Virus record (IMG/VR): IMGVR_UViG_3300031227_000301 | Location: 1-28,413 of that record | DNA: 28,413 nt | Source: a virus | Direction: 5' to 3' (one strand) | In this document: piece after piece, positions 5,999 to 11,156 of the stretch | How the letters are laid out: each line of letters begins with the position of its first letter | Numbering within the stretch: position 1 is the stretch's first letter | Translations under genes and position numbers: made by a program | Notes under the pieces: model-generated | Told to the model about the DNA's origin: nothing | Databases searched by the model: none | Seen by the model: only the letters and a program-made list of their open reading frames with translations

Positions 5999-6053
5999 TC
6001 GTCGATCATTCTACGATCATTCGTCGAACGTTCGTCGATCAATCGTCGAGCCA
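5999..6053. repeat. Five tandem 11-bp repeats, consensus TCGTCGATCAT
   Basis: Units start at 5999, 6010, 6021, 6032 and 6043 with no gaps: TCGTCGATCAT, TCTACGATCAT, TCGTCGAACGT, TCGTCGATCAA, TCGTCGAGCCA. The period of 11 bp places each unit on the same face of the helix. The TCGTCGA core is also the right half of the operator palindromes at 1583-1597 and 5581-5593. Likely protein-binding iterons. Confidence 0.75.
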
Positions 6054-6522
6054 CCCACGCAACCCCCCGATATCACAACACTCCCACCACGCCACCACGC
6101 CCCCTCCAACCACCGCCGCACCCCCAAAGCCCTCGCGCATCACGCGAGCGTCACGCACGCGCATCACACGCGCATCCTAGAATCTAACTCTTATGCTAAA
6201 GGGTTTCTAATATATGTCTCCCATCTTATATTCTACTTCTCTTATGACTGACTTATGACTGCTATCTCTAATACTACGCTCTGTCTTAAAACTGAATTAA
6301 ACCCATGACGCGGACGCGAGCGAGCACACGCACGCACGCACGAGCCCACGCACACACGCGACGCGAGAATCAAACCACCAACTCACTGCCGAACCACCAC
6401 CCTCACACCCAACTACAAACACCGCAGCCGGACATAGCAAAGGGGAACCACAGGGGACCGGAACAACAACCCCACACCACTGTCAGCCAGCTAAATCCCA
6501 CGGCAAACGCGACCCCCGCACG

Positions 6523-6550
6523 CGGCGCGCGTCCACGTGCACGCGCGCCG
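6523..6550. repeat. Perfect 10-bp inverted repeat with 8-nt loop
   Basis: CGGCGCGCGT (6523-6532) and ACGCGCGCCG (6541-6550) are exact complements around CCACGTGC, which contains the palindrome CACGTG. It can form a very stable hairpin or cruciform. No T run follows, so it is not a standard intrinsic terminator. It lies about 105 bp upstream of the promoter at 6656. Confidence 0.55.
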
Positions 6551-6655
6551 TCTCCCCTCACTCTAACTATGACTCCCCTCAGTATCTCTGAATCTACCAA
6601 GGACCCCTTCCTAGAATACAACCACCCCAGATCGAACACTACCACCACAGAACCC

Positions 6656-6685
6656 TTGACATCCAGCAACCCTGCTCTGTATTAT
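6656..6685 (+). promoter_or_regulatory. Strong sigma70-like promoter upstream of the HTH gene
   Basis: TTGACA (6656-6661), an 18-nt spacer and TATTAT (6680-6685): the best promoter match in the window (6 of 6 and 5 of 6). It would give a leader of about 180 nt before the HTH gene at 6870. Confidence 0.6.
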
Positions 6686-6869
6686 CCTGCCATGACCCTT
6701 GGATACAACTACCGGACCTCCCCTCTCCCAGCTTCTCTACCACCAGGCCCAGCATACAATAACTCCCAGCTCGATAACCACCGAGCCACAACATGCAACG
6801 CGCCGAACCCCACTGCTCAACCACAACTCCCCTCCATCCGGAAACAACGTACACACTCCAGTTATAACC

Positions 6870-7751
6870 ATGAAGCCTACTGATTCAACTACCCCCGATA
6901 GAGTGCGTAGTAATAGAAGAATGCAACCACCAGGAGTGGAGAAGACTCAGCAGAGAAGAGGAGCAGTTACTAGAGAGTTGTATGAGAGGATGTTTCAAAT
7001 CTACGTGCGCGACCCGTCGATCTCGCGGGTTCAAGAGACATGCGGCGTCGCCTATCAGACAGCGAAAAAAGCAGTGGAGGAGGGCTGGCCGGAGCGGGGC
7101 TTCGAAGCGATCCGAGACCGCTTCGCCAGGGTTGCCATGGAGGCCCAGCGGCGTGAGGAGAACGATCCTCGGACGGTCATCGGTGAGAACCTCGCGCTGA
7201 TCCGCACCGTCAAGGGCCGGCTCCGGGATGCAGCGAAGGCCACCGGCGTGAAGAGCGGGGATCTGATCCGGATCACCGACTCGCTGGACAAGGTCCTGAC
7301 CCGGGAGCACGTCCTGCTCCAGGCGGCCATTGACGCGGGGATGGAGGGCGGCGGTGGAGTCGAGGACCAGATCGCCACCCTGGACGACGCAGCCCTGGAG
7401 GGCCTGGCCATGCGTGGGGAGCTCCCCCCGGAGTTGGTCTCGTTCATGGCGCCGGGGTACGTTCCGGAGCGAGACCCCAACAGCCACCTCTTCGTCGCCC
7501 CGGACGACAGCGATGGACCGCCCGCTATTGAACCGCCCCCCATCGCCGAAGATATCCCTGATCTCCTGGCAGCCCCCTCGGATCCCCCGGCCCCTGCCCC
7601 ACAGCCTGCCCGTGTGCCCACCGAGGCCCCGACCAAGACGGACGGGGCCCTGGACCTCGAAAGCCTTTCTGAGCGCATCATGAGCGACTCGACGAAGGGG
7701 AAAAAGGGGGCTGGACAGGCAACAACCACACAAGAAAACAAGCGGTTCTAA
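6870..7751 (+). CDS. Helix-turn-helix protein, candidate terminase small subunit
   Basis: The product is about 293 aa from ATG 6870. The frame is open further upstream, but that part is low-complexity, and ATG 6921 is an alternative; none has a clear ribosome binding site. An N-terminal HTH (RELYERMFQIYVRDPSISRV, then QETCGVAYQTAKKAVEEGWP) resembles those of terminase small subunits and transposase-type HTHs. A helical region follows (GENLALIRTVKGRLRDAAKA, LDKVLTREHVLLQAAIDAG), possibly for oligomerisation, then a Pro/Ala-rich acidic tail. The first 30 codons use AGA/AGG and A-rich codons unlike the GC-rich rest. It lies before an HNH gene and upstream of portal and large terminase, where a small terminase is expected. 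A replication or transcription regulator remains possible. Confidence 0.55.
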   Translation: MKPTDSTTPDRVRSNRRMQPPGVEKTQQRRGAVTRELYERMFQIYVRDPSISRVQETCGVAYQTAKKAVEEGWPERGFEAIRDRFARVAMEAQRREENDPRTVIGENLALIRTVKGRLRDAAKATGVKSGDLIRITDSLDKVLTREHVLLQAAIDAGMEGGGGVEDQIATLDDAALEGLAMRGELPPELVSFMAPGYVPERDPNSHLFVAPDDSDGPPAIEPPPIAEDIPDLLAAPSDPPAPAPQPARVPTEAPTKTDGALDLESLSERIMSDSTKGKKGAGQATTTQENKRF

Positions 7752-7864
7752 TAGATGAATATCCCCCCAGGACAAAACGGAACCACCTAACTAGCTGATT
7801 TCTTTACCATTCCGAAACGAGTTGACATAGTAGCACTTATCGGACAAACGGAGTCGCCCCTCGT

Positions 7865-7894
7865 TTGATAGCCGCTCCATGTTTGTGGTATCCT
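7865..7894 (+). promoter_or_regulatory. sigma70-like promoter for the HNH gene
   Basis: TTGATA (7865-7870), an 18-nt spacer and TATCCT (7889-7894), 30 nt upstream of ATG 7925. The -35 matches 5 of 6 and the -10 4 of 6. This placement argues against translation starting at the upstream TTG at 7865. Confidence 0.5.
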
Positions 7895-7924
7895 CCAGAT
7901 GTTGACATGGACAGGGGGTCAGCG

Positions 7925-8446
7925 ATGAGGATGGACACACGCTGTATTGACGTTGGCGACAGAGAGAAGCCAACCAAAGCACTGCGGCGCACAACCAAAG
8001 AGAAGTCGGCGCTTAGGATTGCTGCGTTAGATCAGTACGGGGAGGTGTGCGAAGTTTGCGGTTACTCCTTCCCGTGCCTTGAGAGGCTTTTGGTAAACAC
8101 CAGCCGACCCCCTATGGCTGTTCATCACATTTGGCATTACTCCAAGGGCGGACCTAACGACATCTCGAACGTGGCGGTGCTTTGCCCGAATTGCCATGCT
8201 CTAGCTCACGTCATATGGCCGGAAAAGAGCAGTGAGGAGGGGTCCTTGACTAGAGGGCTACGTCGTGACGAGTTCGTGAAAACAATGAAAGGGGCACGGT
8301 TTGGAGGTGAGGCGGTTCGACAACTACCGCTTTGCTGGGGAGACAAGCACGGACATAGGCTAAACAGCAGCGTTACGAACTTCCAGGACTTCTTGGTTGA
8401 GGCGTGGGACGCCATGCACGGCGATACCACCCAGGGGGAGGGGTAG
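7925..8446 (+). CDS. HNH endonuclease
   Basis: The product is 173 aa from ATG 7925, preceded by a GGGGG run 6 nt upstream. The HNH core is clear: CEVCGYSF, then MAVHHIWHYSKGGPNDISNV with the paired histidines and the Asn, then LCPNCHALAH with the final His and the second CxxC that binds structural zinc. HNH proteins cut DNA using a single metal ion; in many HK97-type phages an HNH protein beside the terminase assists cos cleavage and packaging, while others are free-standing homing nucleases. The gene has its own promoter and is flanked by 173 and 644 bp of non-coding DNA, which would fit either a packaging accessory next to cos or a selfish insertion. Codon use is less GC-biased than the structural genes. 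Confidence 0.85.
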   Translation: MRMDTRCIDVGDREKPTKALRRTTKEKSALRIAALDQYGEVCEVCGYSFPCLERLLVNTSRPPMAVHHIWHYSKGGPNDISNVAVLCPNCHALAHVIWPEKSSEEGSLTRGLRRDEFVKTMKGARFGGEAVRQLPLCWGDKHGHRLNSSVTNFQDFLVEAWDAMHGDTTQGEG

Positions 8447-9090
8447 TGCTGTGTGCTTCTCAACGCAAACGTCCCCAACTTTTGACCGGGGGGGGGGACC
8501 TCCGGCACCGAACCCCGACCCTGACCCGTCCCCGTCGCAGTCCCCGTCGTCTCCGTCGCAGAGCGGGGCCGCATGGGGGGCGCACCATCCACAGAACCTC
8601 CGTCGCAGTCCTCGTCGCACTCACCGTAGAAACTTGACCCGGGGGGAGGGGGTGAGCCTGGCCCCGGTGGTCTCTTGCCCCGGGTCCGCCGGGCCCGCCG
8701 CGCCGCCCCCAGTCCGCCGTACCCCTCTGCTGTGCCTGTGAAGATTTCAGCGCGGCCCCCCCCTGAATTGGCCTGCCAGCACCGCCGATTCTGAGGTCGG
8801 AATAATGATAGCAGTGGTCCAGTAGAGGGGGGGCACCGGGGGTCAAAAAACCGGGCGATATGGCCCCGGTTAGCCGTAACCCACCCCCCTCCAACCCCCG
8901 CGAAAAAATCCCACTTTTTGAACTCGCCCCCCCCACCCGACCCCGACCCAACCGCCCGACCCATCGCGCCCCATCGCGCCTCTCGTGCAGTGGTCGAGTG
9001 TTGGTGCTGGTCCGGTGGTGGAGGAAGATGGAGTTGCGTGTGGTCGGCTGAGATGGTAGTTGGTGAGCAGATTGAGCGAGGAGGTGTTGT
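8447..9090. other. Non-coding region with long G and C runs
   Basis: No gene is credible in these 644 bp; the long open frames on both strands are Pro/Arg/Gly-rich GC artefacts without ribosome binding sites. It contains a 10-G run (8488-8497), further runs of six to eight G or C, repeated CGTCGCAG octamers (8533, 8554, 8601), a TTGACC(C)-plus-G-run motif twice forward (8483, 8634) and once inverted (about 8839-8848), a paired CCATCGCGCC repeat near 8960, and a minus-strand terminator-like hairpin. It follows the HNH gene, so a cos/pac packaging site is a reasonable but unproven guess. Confidence 0.5.
8843..8871 (-). terminator. Minus-strand intrinsic terminator candidate
   Basis: Read on the minus strand, AACCGGG pairs with CCCGGTT around a 9-nt loop (arms 8865-8871 and 8849-8855) and runs straight into six T (complement of 8845-8850). 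On the plus strand only two T follow. No minus-strand gene is visible upstream of it, so what it would terminate is unclear. Confidence 0.45.
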
Positions 9091-9645
9091 GTGGCCGAGG
9101 TAGCGTTCATGCCGATTTCGACATGGGATCCATGGTTCGTGAAGGCGATTCGAGAGCACTACACAGAGAGCGCTGGTGCTCCTCCCGGGAAGAAGCAGGC
9201 GTGGAGGATCCACGAGGACGGCATCGTGGTCGGGTGGATTGGTCTCGGCGAGCCAGCCTACGCTTTGTCTCCTCGGCGTCGTCTTGGGATCGCTGACATC
9301 CGTCCGTTGCCTCAGACTGTGTGCTGCTTCATTTACCGAGTCGTGGTCCCCCGCTCGCAGCGTGTGTTGTCGAGTGGAGATCTACTCCGTCTGTGGCATG
9401 GGCCTGCTGCTGCCGATTGGTCTCGTCGTTACGGCTGGGAGCCTGTGCACTGGGAGACGATGGTGTCGCAGGGCGATGCGAAGAATCTCGGTGCGTGCTT
9501 CAAGCGGGCTGGGTACCGCAGTCTGGGGTGGACGACTGGGCGCGGGGCGCGTCGTCCGGCAGGGCACTCTCGTGGTCCCCGGGTGTGGGGCGACACTGAG
9601 AAGCGGCTGGTGCTCTACCGTGGTCCGCTTGCGAGGCTCCCGTAG
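9091..9645 (+). CDS. DUF4338 (DruA)-like / Mom-like protein
   Basis: The product is 184 aa from GTG 9091, which has AGGAGG six nt upstream. The C-terminal half matches the pattern I recall for DUF4338, the domain of Druantia DruA and of some transposon-associated proteins: DWSRRYGWEPVHWETMV, then NLGACFKRAGYRSLGWTTGR-G, then a basic linker and a final LVLYRGPL strand. The N-terminal half (WFVKAIREHY, DGIVVGWIGLGEPAY) and a VVPRSQRVLSSGDLLRLW segment also recall GNAT-like Mom proteins, which modify adenine in phage DNA. The protein is much shorter than DruA. It could be an anti-restriction DNA modifier or a domesticated DUF4338 protein. It sits alone between a non-coding region and the tRNA cluster. 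Family similarity moderate to good, function uncertain. Confidence 0.6.
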   Translation: MAEVAFMPISTWDPWFVKAIREHYTESAGAPPGKKQAWRIHEDGIVVGWIGLGEPAYALSPRRRLGIADIRPLPQTVCCFIYRVVVPRSQRVLSSGDLLRLWHGPAAADWSRRYGWEPVHWETMVSQGDAKNLGACFKRAGYRSLGWTTGRGARRPAGHSRGPRVWGDTEKRLVLYRGPLARLP

Positions 9646-9665
9646 TCCCCCCGTCGTCTTCTCTC

Positions 9666-9695
9666 TTGACAACGCTTCTCGCCTTGGTCTACATT
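9666..9695 (+). promoter_or_regulatory. sigma70-like promoter for the tRNA cluster
   Basis: TTGACA (9666-9671), an 18-nt spacer and TACATT (9690-9695) lie about 130 nt upstream of the first tRNA. A 29-codon open frame starts at ATG 9703, close to the predicted transcript start, but lacks a ribosome binding site and is not called as a gene. Confidence 0.55.
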
Positions 9696-9823
9696 GCTGG
9701 CCATGAAGGTCACGAACCACATTCTCCTCCCCGGTCACACGACACCGATGGTGCCAGGCAGTTGGCCTGGCGAGCGTTGGTCTGTTCTGTGACAACCTGA
9801 TCTCGATTCACTCAGACAATTAG

Positions 9824-9896
9824 GCCTCGGTAGCTCATTCGGTAGAGCGGCTGTTTTGTAATCAGCGGGTGGGGGGTTCGAATCCCTTCCGGGGCT
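9824..9896 (+). tRNA. tRNA-Thr (anticodon TGT)
   Basis: The 73 nt fold as a full cloverleaf: acceptor GCCTCGG/CCGGGGC (one G-U), D arm GCTC/GAGC, anticodon loop TTTGTAA giving TGT, and a T arm with TTCGAAT. The last anticodon-stem pair is a T-T mismatch. No CCA is encoded. Confidence 0.9.
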
Positions 9897-9914
9897 CTGG
9901 AGTTCTGACAGCAT

Positions 9915-9985
9915 GGGCCGATAGTTCAGCGGCAGAACAGCGGTCTCCAAAACCGCAGACCCGGGTTCGATTCCCGGTCGGCTTG
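9915..9985 (+). tRNA. tRNA-Trp (anticodon CCA)
   Basis: The 71 nt fold as a cloverleaf: acceptor GGGCCGA/TCGGCTT with two terminal G-U pairs, D arm GTTC/GAAC, anticodon stem GCGGT/ACCGC with loop CTCCAAA, T arm CCGGG/CCCGG with TTCGATT, discriminator G. No CCA is encoded. It lies 18 nt after tRNA-Thr. Confidence 0.9.
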
Positions 9986-9988
9986 CTT

Positions 9989-10062
9989 CGGGGTGTAGCG
10001 CAGCCTGGTAGCGCGCCTGGTTTGGGACCAGGACGTCGTCGGTTCGAATCCGGCCACCCCGA
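9989..10062 (+). tRNA. tRNA-Pro (anticodon TGG)
   Basis: The 74 nt fold as a cloverleaf: acceptor CGGGGTG/CACCCCG perfectly paired, D arm GCGC/GCGC, anticodon stem CCTGG/CCAGG with loop TTTGGGA, T loop TTCGAAT, discriminator A. Only 3 nt separate it from tRNA-Trp, so the cluster is surely co-transcribed. No CCA is encoded. Confidence 0.92.
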
Positions 10063-10179
10063 CTACCACCTCCGCAGTCTCCCATCTCATGACCCTCTTG
10101 CGCAGCGATCCACGCTGGTGGTAGAGTGTGCGTCGTGGAGAGGTGAGCGAGGCGGAGTGGTTGAGTCCAGGAGGGGAAG

Positions 10180-10512
10180 ATGCTGCAGGATTTCTTGGTG
10201 AACGTTCCGACGACGGCTCCGGTGTCTGGTGATCCCCGGTCGGTGAAGCATCTGCGTGAGAAGCAGGTGGTGTTTCGGATCACCGGCACTGCCTGGGATG
10301 TTGACCTGCAGGTGTCGTACGACGGTGGAGATTCGTTCGTGGACTTGGCTTCGAACGTGACAGCGAGCACCGAGGTGTCGCTGGTGGACGGGAACGGGTG
10401 GCCGTTGCTGGCGACGCACGTTCGAGTGGTGACGAATGCCGGCGGCGTGCCGGGTGATCCGGTGGCGGAGCCGTGCGTGGCGATGTTGTGGGGGTACCGG
10501 GATCTGGGGTAG
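10180..10512 (+). CDS. Small beta-rich protein, unknown function (110 aa)
   Basis: ATG 10180 follows AGGAGGGGAAG. The sequence (MLQDFLVNVPTTAPVSGDPR..., then QVVFRITGTAWDVDLQVSYD, HVRVVTNAGGVPGDP) reads as a beta-sandwich with short alternating strands and a GGDSF turn, the style of small phage structural or decoration proteins. Position at the start of the late plus-strand module agrees, but it precedes the portal rather than following the capsid gene. No family is claimed. Confidence 0.6.
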   Translation: MLQDFLVNVPTTAPVSGDPRSVKHLREKQVVFRITGTAWDVDLQVSYDGGDSFVDLASNVTASTEVSLVDGNGWPLLATHVRVVTNAGGVPGDPVAEPCVAMLWGYRDLG

Positions 10513-10604
10513 ACGTGGGCTGTTGTGCCCCGGTGCTGGCTGCGGCCTGGCGCGGGGCCGAGCCCCCTGTCCCTGCCCCCTCCTGAGTCGTTGAGAGGTT
10601 GGCG

Positions 10605-11042
10605 ATGATCAATGAGACAAGAACCCTAAGAACCCTGGATGAGACGATCGGATTTCTGAACGAGCTGCTGGCGTTGGACGTTGACGCGGTGAGTGCGCTG
10701 ATGTGCAACGCCCGGGTGCCGTGTGGGGATGCGCTGGCTAATCATCCGACGGTGCAGGTTGGGCTGCAGCCTGGGACGACGAAGGATGACGGGCTGTGCG
10801 ATGTCGGTCTGCTCGGCGTGCTGAACGGTTTGTTCGGGACCTTGGAAGGCGGTCGGTTCGACGGGTGGGGTCCGCTGTGTGCTGACGTGGATCCTGTTTG
10901 TCCGCACTGTGGCATGGGGAGGGATGAACTCGCTGCCGGTGGCTGGAAGCCCGGGGATGAGCATTGCCCCATGTGCTGCAAGGCCCTGGCGGAACCGGTT
11001 GTCCTGGGCTGGCGTGTGCTTCGGTTCCGGAGGACGGGCTGA
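10605..11042 (+). CDS. Zinc-ribbon-containing phage protein (145 aa)
   Basis: ATG 10605 has GAGAGG six nt upstream; a TTG two codons earlier is less likely. The N-terminal half is helical (LRTLDETIGFLNELLALDVD) and contains an NHPTVQV segment. The C-terminal half has CPHCGMGRDEL and CPMCCKAL, a four-Cys zinc ribbon. The stop overlaps the next ATG (TGATG). Function unknown. Confidence 0.6.
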   Translation: MINETRTLRTLDETIGFLNELLALDVDAVSALMCNARVPCGDALANHPTVQVGLQPGTTKDDGLCDVGLLGVLNGLFGTLEGGRFDGWGPLCADVDPVCPHCGMGRDELAAGGWKPGDEHCPMCCKALAEPVVLGWRVLRFRRTG

Positions 11043-11155
11043 TGGGAGCTGAGTGTGCCATGGCCATCGTGGCCAGCGCTGCAGTTTTTGTGTTGGTGTG
11101 GTGCGGGCTGGCTGTGAGCGGCCGGTGCTCGGACGACGAGCGGAGCGAGGGCTGA
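11042..11155 (+). CDS. 37-aa single-pass membrane microprotein
   Basis: ATG 11042 shares a base with the upstream TGA, and the stop lies 1 nt before the portal start, so it is squeezed between two genes of the late operon. Residues about 6-27 (AMAIVASAAVFVLVWCGLAV) form one hydrophobic helix, followed by a charged tail (SGRCSDDERSEG). No function can be assigned. It could also be a leader whose translation couples to the portal. Confidence 0.45.
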   Translation: MGAECAMAIVASAAVFVLVWCGLAVSGRCSDDERSEG

Positions 11156-11156
11156 G

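Larger units (their letters stand above)
5964..6869. other. Non-coding control region, candidate replication origin
   Basis: No credible gene lies in these 906 bp: the open frames across it are low-complexity (Thr, Pro, His, Arg), lack ribosome binding sites and follow the base bias. The plus strand is C- and A-rich and very G-poor. It holds five 11-bp repeats (5999-6053), a C-rich stretch with CGCGCATCAC-type repeats (about 6125-6178), an AT-rich island (6181-6303) with two CTTATGACTG copies 11 bp apart (6241, 6252), an alternating CG/CA tract (about 6306-6365), a strong inverted repeat (6523-6550) and a promoter (6656-6685). Iterons next to an AT-rich segment are the classic plan of an iteron origin; this is inference. 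Confidence 0.5.

Noticed and set aside
6305-6883. 192-aa plus-strand open frame in the control region
   Set aside because: Low-complexity Thr/Pro/His/Arg sequence that follows the C/A bias, no ribosome binding site, overlaps the promoter at 6656 and the HTH gene start.
8206-9213. 335-aa minus-strand open frame (and a 216-aa frame at 8460-9110)
   Set aside because: Pro/Arg/Gly-rich, covers the HNH gene and the DruA-like gene antisense, no ribosome binding site; a GC-driven artefact.
9703-9792. 29-codon open frame after the tRNA promoter
   Set aside because: No ribosome binding site and starts at or next to the predicted transcript start; more likely tRNA leader sequence.
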